A DNA stretch of 64,000 nt from Rhodococcus pseudokoreensis (lineage in GTDB: Bacteria > Actinomycetota > Actinomycetes > Mycobacteriales > Mycobacteriaceae), in NCBI RefSeq assembly GCF_017068395.1, contig NZ_CP070616.1, positions 1-64,000 of the forward strand. Direction: 5' to 3'. The position numbers and the translations under genes were made by a program. Shown here one piece after another: positions 55,997 through 64,000 of the stretch (the stretch's first letter is position 1; every line of letters begins with the position of its first letter). The notes below the pieces were generated by a model. That model made no database searches. It was not told the DNA's origin and saw only the letters and a list, made by a program, of their open reading frames with translations.

Positions 55997-57165
55997 CGGG
56001 TCTGCTCCAGAACCGTCGCGTAGTTGGTCACGGCTGCACCGCCCATGTTGAACACCGCTGCCCGCCGCACCGTCGGCAACTGCATCTGCCCGGCCTCACC
56101 GGTGAGCTGCATCGCCGCCAACACGTGCTGGGACACACCGGTAGCGCCGATCGGGTGCCCCTTCGACTTCAATCCTCCCGAGACGTTCGTCGGCAAGGCC
56201 CCGGTGCGCTCGGTGATGCCGGCATCGATGACCAGCCCGCCCTTGCCCTGCTCGGCCAGCCCGAACGCTTCGTACTGCATCAGTTCGGCCTGGGTGAAGC
56301 AGTCGTGGGTTTCGAGGAGATCGAGGTCCTCCCGCGAGATCCGGGCCTCGTCGAGTGCACCGCGGAACGCCGCCTGCGCCCCGGCGAAGAACAACGGGTC
56401 CCGCCGCCGTGCCAACGGGAGCGGGTCGTTGGCCTGTGCCCGTCCACGCACCGACACCGATCGTCGCGCGGCCCGGGCCACCTCGGGGGAGGCGACCACC
56501 AACGCGGCGGCCCCGTCGGACACGAGCGAGCAGTCGGTGCGCAGCAAGGGTCCGGCGACCACGGGGTTGCGCGTGCTCGGTGCCGCGCAGAACTCGTATC
56601 CGAGGTCTTTCCTGATGTGTGCGTAGGGGTTTCGTACGCCATTGCCGTGGTTCTTCGCGGCGATCCGGGCGAGGGAATCGTGCTGGTCGCCGTAGCGCCG
56701 CCCGTATTCTTCGGCGAGCCGACCGAAAATCCCGGCGAAGCTTCCCGCTCCGGCCTCGGTCCGGCGATGTGCCGCGCCGAGCAGGATGTCCCCGACATCG
56801 GCGCCGAGCACACCGGTCATCTTCTCGGCGCCGATCACCAGCGCCACCCGAGCACGGCCGGACTGGATGTGATCGAGAGCGGCGAACAATGCGGCACTTC
56901 CTGTGGCGCAGGCATTTTCGACGCGTGTCGATCGAGTCCGGGCAAGTTCGGGGTGACCGACCCCGACGAGGGCGGCCTCGAAACTCTGCGGCGAGAACCC
57001 GTTGTTGAACACGCCGACGTAGATGGCATCGACATCCCGGGGCTCGACACCTGCGTCGTCGAGCGCGGCGACCGCTACCTCGGCGATCAATTCTTCGACG
57101 TCCGGCAGGTCGAGCTTCCCGAAGGGGGTGTGCGACCAGCCGACGATGGAGGGCATATCTGGCAT
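55993..57165 (-). CDS. Thiolase-family acetyl-CoA acetyltransferase (SCP-x/lipid-transfer type)
   Basis: This 390-residue protein has the nucleophile Cys in STRVENACATGSAALFAAL, His in SKGHPIGATGVSQH and a variant C-terminal FNMGGAAVTNYATVL in place of the usual CxGxG. The pattern is typical of SCP-x-type thiolases, which often act on branched or ring-derived CoA esters. ATG 57165 is preferred; the earlier ATG at 57285 gives an atypical extension. Confidence 0.87.
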   Translation of the reverse strand: MPDMPSIVGWSHTPFGKLDLPDVEELIAEVAVAALDDAGVEPRDVDAIYVGVFNNGFSPQSFEAALVGVGHPELARTRSTRVENACATGSAALFAALDHIQSGRARVALVIGAEKMTGVLGADVGDILLGAAHRRTEAGAGSFAGIFGRLAEEYGRRYGDQHDSLARIAAKNHGNGVRNPYAHIRKDLGYEFCAAPSTRNPVVAGPLLRTDCSLVSDGAAALVVASPEVARAARRSVSVRGRAQANDPLPLARRRDPLFFAGAQAAFRGALDEARISREDLDLLETHDCFTQAELMQYEAFGLAEQGKGGLVIDAGITERTGALPTNVSGGLKSKGHPIGATGVSQHVLAAMQLTGEAGQMQLPTVRRAAVFNMGGAAVTNYATVLEQTR

Positions 57166-57510
57166 TGGTTCGAACGCCTCCGCAGTGGGGGTAGGTGGAA
57201 TCGAGTGTCTGCCGACCACGAGCGCCGCCACGACCGCCCTTGCCGGGAATCGACTGCGGGCTCCTGCCTCTCGGGACGGGAACACCGTTGCGGAGCTGAC
57301 CTCGGGTTTGGTCGCCTCAGGAACCGAGTCGACCTACCCGGAGCATTGGTGGGCACGGGTGCCGAGCGGGGCGATGGAACCCCAAACCGGCGGGACCCTG
57401 ATTTCGGCGGGACACCGGCCATCCGGGACGGGAGGCTTCGACAATGCGGGGACAACTCGGTGGCCCCTGCGCTCCGACGCGGGCATACGCGATCCCGCAC
57501 GGGCCTCAGC
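57166..57510. other. Intergenic, nothing recognised
   Basis: The 345-bp gap between the reductase and thiolase genes shows no supported gene. It could hold an internal promoter for the thiolase-ligase-carbonic anhydrase block. Confidence 0.45.
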
Positions 57511-58488
57511 TCACAGTTCGAGGACGAGCCGGCTGCACTTGGACCGCGAGCAGCACAGCATCATGACCTCGTTGGACTCCTTCTCCTGCTCGGTGAGGTA
57601 GGAGTCGCGGTGATCGGGTGTGCCCTCGAGGACCACGGTCTCGCAGGTGCCGCAGGTGCCCTCACGGCAGGAGGTGGGAACGTGGACACCGGCGGCCTCG
57701 AGCGCGTCCACGATGGACTCCTCCGCCCCGACCGTGACGACGATGCCGCTCTCGTCCAGTTCGACCTCGAAGGAGGTGTTCGGCCCGTCGAGGGCGCCGG
57801 CCTTCGGTCGGAACCGTTCCACGTGCAATGATCCCGAGGGCCAGCCGTGGCACCGTTCCTCGACGGCGTCGAGGAGTACGCCCGGGCCGCAGCAGTAGAC
57901 GGCCACGTTGTCACGAGGTTCGCCGAGGAGTGCTTCGAGGTCGATGATGCCGCAGTTGTCCTGGGGCCAAAACGTCACCTTGTCCCCGTGCTCGGCGAGG
58001 GCCTCGGTGAACGCCATCGAGGTCTGTGTGCGCCCGCCGTACACCAGTCGCCACGGTGTCCGCGCGGCTTCACACCGGGCGATCATGGGCAGAATCGGGG
58101 TGATCCCGATCCCGCCGGCGATGAACAGGTACTCGGTCTCCTCGACCAGGGGAAAATTGTTGCGCGGGCCCCGCACCCGAAGACGGTCACCGACCGCGAG
58201 GCGGTCGTGCACCCATTCGGACCCGCCACGGCTCTCCGGTTCCCGCAGCACGGCAACGCGCCAGGTGCCGTGGTCGTCGGGATCACCACACAGTGAGTAC
58301 TGGCGTTCGAGTTCGGGGGACAGGAGCAGATCGATGTGCGCCCCGGGCTCCCATCGCGGCATCTTGTCGCCATCGGCGGGCGCGAGTTCGATGGAACGGA
58401 CTCCGTGTGCTTCGTTGGTGACGCTGACGATGATCGCCTCGAGTTCGGTGACGTCACCGCTATGGACATGTGTTTTCACTGGTGCCAT
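57511..58488 (-). CDS. Phthalate dioxygenase reductase-type oxidoreductase
   Basis: This 325-residue protein has an FMN/FAD domain (ERQYSLCGDPDDHGTWRVAV), NAD-binding segment (FIAGGIGITPILPMI) and C-terminal plant-type 2Fe-2S site with PTSCREGTCGTCETVVLEG and a later Cys in MMLCCSRS. This order (flavin, NAD, ferredoxin) defines the phthalate-dioxygenase reductase class. It passes NADH electrons to a Rieske or P450 partner; a separate Rieske protein is encoded just upstream. Confidence 0.92.
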   Translation of the reverse strand: MAPVKTHVHSGDVTELEAIIVSVTNEAHGVRSIELAPADGDKMPRWEPGAHIDLLLSPELERQYSLCGDPDDHGTWRVAVLREPESRGGSEWVHDRLAVGDRLRVRGPRNNFPLVEETEYLFIAGGIGITPILPMIARCEAARTPWRLVYGGRTQTSMAFTEALAEHGDKVTFWPQDNCGIIDLEALLGEPRDNVAVYCCGPGVLLDAVEERCHGWPSGSLHVERFRPKAGALDGPNTSFEVELDESGIVVTVGAEESIVDALEAAGVHVPTSCREGTCGTCETVVLEGTPDHRDSYLTEQEKESNEVMMLCCSRSKCSRLVLEL

Positions 58489-58646
58489 CCCTGCAAGAGA
58501 ATCGACTTGGGCATCTGGCCGACCACATCGGTGATCGTCGTTGTCGCCGTCGGCAACGAGTCCGTGACGACAGTCGCGGTGGGCCGGACCGGTGAGGTGA
58601 TCGGAGATCGAGTCACCGGCCCGGCCCACGACGAGTGTTCGGGCAG

Positions 58647-59168
58647 CTACGCCGTCGTGGCGGGCTGGGTGTCCGCGCACGGTGTCGCGGTGGGCCGGTT
58701 GCGCTGAGTGCCGGCACGCCGACGGCTGGTGTCGACGACGACGACGTCACCTTCGATGGACACGGCGTACCCCTCCATCACGTGCGGTCCCTGCTGCACC
58801 CCGCCGTCGGGATCGACCACATCCTCCGGAGCGCCGGGCATGACCTCCACCTCGTACTTGCGTACCTTGGTGTTGCGCGGGTCGTACCAGGACTGGCCGG
58901 TGCGGATGTCGAACTCCCACTGGTGCCAGGGGCACCGCAAGGACTTCCCGCGCTGGTATTCGATGGTCTGGTCGGGACCCTCCGCGGCCGAGACACCGAA
59001 GATGGTGCCGTGTTCGCACAACGCGGCGCCGGCGTGCGGGCACTGGTTCAACAACGCGAAGTACTCGCCGTCGAGGTTGAACACGCCGATAGAGCGGCCT
59101 TCCAGTTCGATGATCTTTCGCTGGCCCGGCTCGATCTCGGTCGCGTCGGCCACTATGTATTTCGTCAT
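58647..59168 (-). CDS. Rieske 2Fe-2S ferredoxin-like protein
   Basis: This 173-residue protein has both Rieske ligand motifs, NQCPHAGAALCEHG and LRCPWHQWEFDIRTG, with a longer C-terminus than a standard ferredoxin but no catalytic mononuclear-iron domain. Its ATG overlaps the TAA of the upstream amidohydrolase. It probably carries electrons from the reductase at 57511 to an oxygenase not found in this window. Confidence 0.88.
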   Translation of the reverse strand: MTKYIVADATEIEPGQRKIIELEGRSIGVFNLDGEYFALLNQCPHAGAALCEHGTIFGVSAAEGPDQTIEYQRGKSLRCPWHQWEFDIRTGQSWYDPRNTKVRKYEVEVMPGAPEDVVDPDGGVQQGPHVMEGYAVSIEGDVVVVDTSRRRAGTQRNRPTATPCADTQPATTA

Positions 59169-60298
59169 TACTCTGTCACCTCGAGGCCGAAGAATTTCTG
59201 GCCGTTTGTGCGAAGGATCTTGTCCCGCAGATCCTTGGGGAAGCTCGGGGGGAACACCGTTTCCGGCGAATCGAAATCGAAGTGCGGGTAGTCGGACGCG
59301 TACAGGACGTTGTCCGCGCAGAATTCTTCGACCATCTCGGCCAGGTGCGCCGGGTTGTCCGGCTCGTCGATCGGCTGAGTGGAGGCCCAGATGTGGTCCT
59401 GGATGTACTCCGACGGTTTGCGCTGCAGGTCGGCGACCTCGCTGCGCAGTGTTTTCCAGTGGTACTCGAGCCGCTGCAGCAGCGACGCGAAGTGGACCAC
59501 GTTGCCTTCGACGAACATGATCTTCAGGTCCGGGAACCGGTCGAAGGTGCCCGTCAGGATCAGGCTCAAGACCTGGGACTGGAAGCTCTGCACGTGACCG
59601 ACGTGGTATTCGGTGTGGTACGAGGTCCAGCCGGTACCGGTGTTGGCGTGACCGCCGCCGGTGGACAGGTGGAACTGGAACGGCAGTCCGGCTTCGACCG
59701 CGGCTTCGTAGAGCGGCCAGTAGCGGCGACTGCCGAGCGGTTCGAGCGTCTTGCTCAGGCCGAGGATGGAGACGACGCCGGGGTCGGAACCGACCCGCTT
59801 GATCTCCTGGATCGCGAACTCGGGGCAGTCGAGTGTGACCGGAATGGCCGCGCGCAGACGCGGCTCCGGGTACACCAGGTGCTCGAGCTGCCAGTCGTTG
59901 ATCGCGCTGCACAACGCGGCACCGAGCTCGGGGTTCAGTGCCTGGCTGGCCGGGTTGAGGGTCTGACCGCCGGGCGCCAGGCACTGCAGGACACCGAGCT
60001 GAACGTCGTGCAGGTCCAGCAGCTGCTTTTGGATGAGCCCGAGGTCCGAACCCGGGTATCCCGAATCGGGCCAGGCGTCGGCGCGCATCGCGCCGCCGTA
60101 CATCTGCGGGTACTCGCCGATGGACTGGAGACCGTTGGTGGTGCGCACTCCGTACTCGCGGATGTGATCGCGCCACTTCTTGGGCAGGTAGGTGTTGATC
60201 AGACCGTCCCGGGGCACCGGGTGGATGTCGACGTCGATGACTCCGGTGTCGACCACAGGAGCGCTCAAGGAGCCGGCTGCGTGCTCGATGGTGGTCAT
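59168..60298 (-). CDS. ACMSD-type amidohydrolase/decarboxylase 1
   Basis: This 376-residue amidohydrolase_2 TIM barrel has GVIDVDIHPVP as the first metal site (DxHP instead of DxHxH), LPFQFHLSTGGGHAN with the next His, and VLYASDYPHFDFDSPE with the terminal Asp. Relatives decarboxylate aromatic or muconate-type acids or hydrolyse lactones. It is paired with a homologous gene directly upstream (2-bp gap). Confidence 0.88.
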   Translation of the reverse strand: MTTIEHAAGSLSAPVVDTGVIDVDIHPVPRDGLINTYLPKKWRDHIREYGVRTTNGLQSIGEYPQMYGGAMRADAWPDSGYPGSDLGLIQKQLLDLHDVQLGVLQCLAPGGQTLNPASQALNPELGAALCSAINDWQLEHLVYPEPRLRAAIPVTLDCPEFAIQEIKRVGSDPGVVSILGLSKTLEPLGSRRYWPLYEAAVEAGLPFQFHLSTGGGHANTGTGWTSYHTEYHVGHVQSFQSQVLSLILTGTFDRFPDLKIMFVEGNVVHFASLLQRLEYHWKTLRSEVADLQRKPSEYIQDHIWASTQPIDEPDNPAHLAEMVEEFCADNVLYASDYPHFDFDSPETVFPPSFPKDLRDKILRTNGQKFFGLEVTE

Positions 60299-60300
60299 AT

Positions 60301-61431
60301 CTATTCCGCCTTTCCCGAGGTGGTGGGTACTACGAGGTTGTAGAGATCTGCGGCGTTCTGTCGGTAGATGCGGTCGAGCAGCGCACCGTCGTGGGTTCCG
60401 CTTTCGATGTCACGCGGCCCGGAGTGGTGGTTGTGCGGGTAGTCGCTCGAGTACACGAGCATCTGATCCGAACCCATCCGATCGACGATGCTGTCGAGAC
60501 GGCCCGGCTCCTCGGCACCATCGGAGGGGGCGGTGGTGAAGCGGACGTGCTCACGGATCAGCTCCGACGGAAGTCGGTCCACCCAGGGCAGGTCGGGGCG
60601 GTAACTCTTCCACAGTTTGTCGAACTTCCACAGGAACGGCGGAAGCCAGTTGAAGCCGACCTCGGTCACGACGATCTTGGTGGCCGGGAACTTCTGCAGG
60701 ATGCCCTCGGAGACGATCGAGCAGAGCTGGGCCTCGAGGTTGGCCTGTTGCCCCACGTACCACTCCAGGTAGGTCGTCGGCCAACCGACCGAGGTCGGCG
60801 CCTGCCGGAAGACGCCGCCGATGTGGATGGCGACGGGCAGGCCGGCCTTCTCGGCGGCTTCCCAGATCGGCCAGTTGCTCTCGCGACCGAGCAGAGTCTC
60901 CGACTGCCCGAGGAGCAGTACCTGCACGAATCGGTCGTCCTGGGCCGCCCAGTACGCGATCTCGTCAGCGGCGGCGCGGGGGGTTCCCATCGGCACGACG
61001 ATCGAGGCCCGCAACCGCGGATCGTGGTCGAGCCAGTCCCGTGCGATCCACGTGTTCAGCGCCCGTGCATGGGCCGCCTCGCGTCGTGGCTGATGGATCT
61101 GCTGGACCGCGTACAGGCAGTTCAGGATCGCGAAATCCGTGAACCCGTCGGCGAACACATCCTTGACCAGGCCCTCGACCGTGGTAGCCGCGCGTCCTTC
61201 CTTGTCCTGCGTGGCGTCGGGGCGCTGCGCGATGGCGGAACCGCGCGGATGGTAGTTGGGTTCGTAGGTCGGGGACAGTGCCGCGACGAGCTGGTCGCCC
61301 CAGTACTCGTCCAAGTAGGGGAGGAGCGCGGTCGACGAGGAGAGAATGGGGTGCACGTCGCAGTCCACCACTGCTGGTCGGACGGACTGTGTCACGGTGT
61401 GGGCATTCTCGGCTACAACGTTTGCAACCAT
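60301..61431 (-). CDS. ACMSD-type amidohydrolase/decarboxylase 2
   Basis: This 376-residue homologue of the downstream gene shows AVVDCDVHPIL, LPVAIHIGGVFRQAP and LVYSSDYPHNHHSG at equivalent places. It opens the leftward operon. The two could be subunits of one enzyme or have acted on successive intermediates after duplication. ATG 61431 is the only start near the intergenic region. Confidence 0.88.
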   Translation of the reverse strand: MVANVVAENAHTVTQSVRPAVVDCDVHPILSSSTALLPYLDEYWGDQLVAALSPTYEPNYHPRGSAIAQRPDATQDKEGRAATTVEGLVKDVFADGFTDFAILNCLYAVQQIHQPRREAAHARALNTWIARDWLDHDPRLRASIVVPMGTPRAAADEIAYWAAQDDRFVQVLLLGQSETLLGRESNWPIWEAAEKAGLPVAIHIGGVFRQAPTSVGWPTTYLEWYVGQQANLEAQLCSIVSEGILQKFPATKIVVTEVGFNWLPPFLWKFDKLWKSYRPDLPWVDRLPSELIREHVRFTTAPSDGAEEPGRLDSIVDRMGSDQMLVYSSDYPHNHHSGPRDIESGTHDGALLDRIYRQNAADLYNLVVPTTSGKAE

Positions 61432-61857
61432 GGTTTTGACGCCACCTAACCTTTCCGATGGCTCGCGAAGGCACGCGAGGTTGAACTGGGGCCGGCTACA
61501 GGGCTGAATTTGTGCCGGGAACTGTGGGGCATGAGCCCGTGGAAGAGAATGTCCGTCTTCCACGGCTGGAGTGAGTCGGCTACGAGAGCGCCAATTATGT
61601 TTCGCCGCTTTCGGATACGGGGTTCGTCGTCAGTTCCGGATCGAGTCGGCTACCGTGCCTCTCGGACCAAGACCTTCTGTTCATCCACTCACCTGTCGGT
61701 GTGCTTCATTGACGTGTTCCGTAAGGATTGTTAGCCTCATCACTACGTGGATCCAGGGTCCAGGATACACACACCATCGAACTTTCGACAAGACGCGGGG
61801 GCGACCGCGCCGAGGACGAAGACGCAACGGGCAACCGCCCTGAGGAGTTGATCTTTC
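61432..61857. promoter_or_regulatory. Divergent promoter region of amidohydrolase operon and MHS transporter
   Basis: About 430 bp without a supported gene. Operator motif C lies at 61748, about 90 bp before the transporter start, and may control both directions. Confidence 0.6.
61748..61770 (+). promoter_or_regulatory. Shared operator motif, site C
   Basis: TGGATCCAGG is followed by an overlapping GGGTCCAGGATACAC, so the site contains the motif start once and the motif end (TCCAGGATACA) exactly as in site A. It lies in the divergent promoter of the catabolic operon and transporter. Confidence 0.55.
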
Positions 61858-63282
61858 GTGCCAGAACTCGACCAAAAGTCGGTAGAAAAACCGGTAGCCT
61901 CGCCCGTAGTGGCTGGATCTACCGCGTCGCACTCGGCGAAGAAGACGAGCCTGCGTCGCGTGGCCGCAGCCAGCTCGATCGGAACCACGATCGAGTACTA
62001 CGACTTCTTCATCTACGGGACCGCCTCAGCGCTGGTGTTCCCGGCCTTCTTCTTCCCGGGCGCGGACCCGGCCATCGGGACCATTGCCTCCTTTGCGACC
62101 TTCGCGGTGGCGTTCTTCGCCCGACCGGTGGGAGCAATCCTCTTCGGACACTTCGGAGACAGGGTCGGGCGCAAACGCACCCTGGTCTGGACGTTGCTCA
62201 TCATGGGTTTCGCCACCGTCGGCATCGGTTTCATGCCCGGTTACGACGTCGGAGTCTTCGGCTTCTTCGAAGGTGGCATCGGAATCTGGGCCCCCATAAT
62301 CCTGGTAGCCATGCGTTTCCTGCAGGGCTTCGCCGTCGGTGGCGAGTGGGCCGGCGCGACACTGCTCACCGCCGAGTACGCCCCCGAGGGCAAACGTGGG
62401 AAAATGGCGATGTATCCGCAGCTGGGCCCGGCATTCGCCTTCTTCCTCGCGAGCGGAACCTTCTTCATCGCCTCGATCACCATCGGCGCCACCAGCTCGG
62501 CCTTCCTCACCTATGGCTGGAGGATTCCGTTCATCGCCTCGATGCTGCTCATCGCCGTCGGCATGTGGGTGCGATTGGCGGTCGAGGAAACTCCGGTGTT
62601 CAAGGACCAGCAGAAGCAGCAGCAGGCGCAGGCCGCTGCCACCACCGGCCACCACAAACTGCCGTTCGTCGAGGTCATCCGCGTCCAATGGAAGGAAATC
62701 GTGATCGCGGCGGGGGCGATGGCGACCCTGTTCTCGCTCTTCTACATGGGCACCGCATTCCTGACCAGCTACGGCACCGGCCATCTGGGCTTCAGTCGCA
62801 CGATGATCCTCGGGATGGGGATGATCGCCTCGGTCGTCTTCGGACTGGCCACCGCAGCGGCGGCAATCCTGTCCGACCGGATCGGGCGCCGCAAGATCAT
62901 CCTGGCGGCGGTGGCAACCGCAGTGCCGTGGACGCTGATCTTGTTCCCGCTCCTCGACACCGGCTCGCCGATCGCGTTCCTCATCGCCGTCACCGGCACG
63001 CTGGTCCTCTACGGCGTCGCCTACGGACCCACCGGAGCGCTGTTGCCGGAAATGTTCCGGGCCCGGTTTCGATACACCGGGGCGGGCCTGAGCTACAACC
63101 TCGCCGGCATCCTCGGTGGCGCGATACCGCCGCTGCTCGCCGCCCAAATCGTCTCGACCCACGCAAGTATCTGGGTGGGCGTGATGCTCGCGGCGCTGTC
63201 GGCGATCTCCGTGGCCTGCGCCAGCGCCATTTCCGAAACCAAGGACCGCGACATCGAGGCGGGCCTCGTACCCGAGGACTGA
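61858..63282 (+). CDS. MHS-family MFS transporter
   Basis: This 474-residue metabolite:H+ symporter has GTTIEYYDFFIYGTASAL in helix 1, the loop FGHFGDRVGRKRTLV, RFLQGFAVGGEWAGATLL and YGWRIPFIASMLL, all family hallmarks. GTG start with GAGGAG upstream. It is divergent from the amidohydrolase operon and probably imports its organic-acid substrate. It is the intact counterpart of the broken transporter at the left edge. Confidence 0.92.
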   Translation: MPELDQKSVEKPVASPVVAGSTASHSAKKTSLRRVAAASSIGTTIEYYDFFIYGTASALVFPAFFFPGADPAIGTIASFATFAVAFFARPVGAILFGHFGDRVGRKRTLVWTLLIMGFATVGIGFMPGYDVGVFGFFEGGIGIWAPIILVAMRFLQGFAVGGEWAGATLLTAEYAPEGKRGKMAMYPQLGPAFAFFLASGTFFIASITIGATSSAFLTYGWRIPFIASMLLIAVGMWVRLAVEETPVFKDQQKQQQAQAAATTGHHKLPFVEVIRVQWKEIVIAAGAMATLFSLFYMGTAFLTSYGTGHLGFSRTMILGMGMIASVVFGLATAAAAILSDRIGRRKIILAAVATAVPWTLILFPLLDTGSPIAFLIAVTGTLVLYGVAYGPTGALLPEMFRARFRYTGAGLSYNLAGILGGAIPPLLAAQIVSTHASIWVGVMLAALSAISVACASAISETKDRDIEAGLVPED

Positions 63283-63334
63283 CCCACACGGCGGACACGA
63301 CCGTCGACGCCTACAACTGAATATCGGCGCGAAA

Positions 63335-63362
63335 GCCCGGGGCCGAGCGGTTGGCCCCGGGC
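63335..63362 (+). terminator. GC-rich hairpin after the transporter gene
   Basis: GCCCGGGGCC and its exact complement flank an 8-base loop 52 bp after the MHS stop codon. No T-tract follows, so it may be a factor-dependent or weak intrinsic terminator. Confidence 0.6.
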
Positions 63363-63725
63363 ATTCGCGCCGGCTCGGTGGGGAAGCTCGCCGAGCGGAC
63401 GGGCTCGACAACCAGTGCAGCCCTGGTCCGTCACAGCGGAGGAGCAGACTGTGGATTGACTACACCTCGTCTTCCCGTTAGCGTGGAAATCTCTGGATCC
63501 AGGATTCACTGCTATCCAAGAATTCGGACGTAGATGCCTGAATGAATTGACTGCGGTGTCAAACGCCGCTTCGCTCAGGGCCCGCGAGGAACTCGCCAAA
63601 TGATGTCGATGGCATACGGCACCGCGATATTCATCTCTGTACCTCGCCGAGTAAGCGGGGACGTGCCGCAGGACTTTCCTGGCTTTCCCGGCCCGGCTTC
63701 ATCGAACTCCCACTAGGAAGTCGCC
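63363..63725. other. Intergenic before the third GntR gene
   Basis: No supported gene is seen; the region holds operator motif D at 63494 and the presumed promoter of the GntR gene. Confidence 0.5.
63494..63508 (+). promoter_or_regulatory. Shared operator motif, site D (TGGATCCAGGATTCA)
   Basis: It matches the motif at site A in 14 of 15 bases. It lies 217 bp before the GntR gene at 63726. Confidence 0.55.
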
Positions 63726-64000
63726 ATGATCGGTATGTCATCTCCCACCGCCATCCAACACAGATGCAGCTCACCGGCACCCAAACTGTCCGGGCGCGAA
63801 CGGGCATATCGATACGTGCGAGACGAGGTGCTGCGCTATCCGGAATCGACAGGAACATTTCTCAACGAGCAGGCCCTCGGAACGCTCCTGGGTATCTCCC
63901 GGACACCGGTCCGGGAAGCTTTGCTACAACTGCAAGCCGAGGGATTCGTCGAAGCAATTCCCAAACGAGGAGTCTACGTCGCGCCAATCGAACGAACACC
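63726..64000 (+). CDS. GntR-family regulator, partial
   Basis: The frame from ATG 63726 (AGGAAG upstream) runs off the right edge. After a polar start it shows SGRERAYRYVRDEVLRYPES, LNEQALGTLLGISRTPVREA and LQAEGFVEAIPKRGVYVAPI, the N-terminal winged helix of FCD-type GntR regulators. It is the third GntR gene linked to the TGGATCC motif. Confidence 0.8.
   Translation, partial: MIGMSSPTAIQHRCSSPAPKLSGRERAYRYVRDEVLRYPESTGTFLNEQALGTLLGISRTPVREALLQLQAEGFVEAIPKRGVYVAPIERT

Overview
The window is high-GC actinobacterial DNA. A PknK-type kinase, a WhiB protein, PAS-ANTAR and FCD-type GntR regulators, MHS-type transporters and dense aromatic or CoA catabolism all point to the Rhodococcus/Gordonia/Mycobacterium group, most likely Rhodococcus. 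The middle third is full of recombinases, broken genes, small unknown genes and an array-less type IV-B CRISPR-Cas locus, which suggests a large (mega)plasmid or a plasmid-derived island. Organism and replicon are inferred; no replication or partition gene was seen.

Layout. (1) 1-9.9 kb: a ring-cleavage cluster with divergent promoters carrying two TTAGGT(A/G)CCTAA palindromes. It holds a decayed MHS transporter, a decayed BphC-like extradiol dioxygenase, two FAH-family enzymes (one frameshifted), an intact TfdB/PheA-type flavin hydroxylase, an acyl-CoA ligase, a frameshifted exporter and a MarR regulator. (2) 10.2-12.4 kb: an IS256-family transposase gene split exactly by a 1,587-bp tyrosine-recombinase element with TTAACCGGCC ends. 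(3) 12.4-23.5 kb: a methyltransferase, a metallo-beta-lactamase-fold hydrolase, a secreted lipase, an M48 plus CPBP protease pair, small zinc-ribbon-like proteins, and remnants of TetR, ATPase, cold-shock and resolvase genes. (4) 23.6-33.3 kb: a perfect CIRCE operator before a small membrane protein gene, a PLD-like protein, an ADP-ribosyltransferase-like protein, then the type IV-B locus (cysH-like gene divergent from csf1-cas11-csf2-csf3), followed by small genes. (5) 33.3-37.7 kb: a duplicated two-gene module of a tyrosine recombinase and a recombinase-like partner lacking the catalytic motifs. (6) 38-49.8 kb: an intact catabolic cluster with an ilvC-like reductoisomerase, a hydroxyacid dehydrogenase, an aldehyde dehydrogenase, an enoyl-CoA hydratase, a class III CoA transferase and LutABC, bracketed by GntR regulators. 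(7) 49.8-53.7 kb: a PknK-like kinase and WhiB. (8) 53.7-63.3 kb: a long leftward operon of two ACMSD-type amidohydrolases, a Rieske ferredoxin, a flavin reductase, a thiolase, an acyl-CoA ligase and a gamma-carbonic anhydrase, divergent from an MHS transporter; a third GntR gene runs off the right edge.

A shared motif, TGGATCCAGGATNCA, lies in four promoter regions of parts 6 and 8 and suggests one FCD-GntR regulon joining the two catabolic blocks. Frameshifts are frequent in parts 1, 3 and 5 and absent from parts 6 to 8. That pattern fits real gene decay in mobile DNA, although local assembly error cannot be excluded from the sequence alone.
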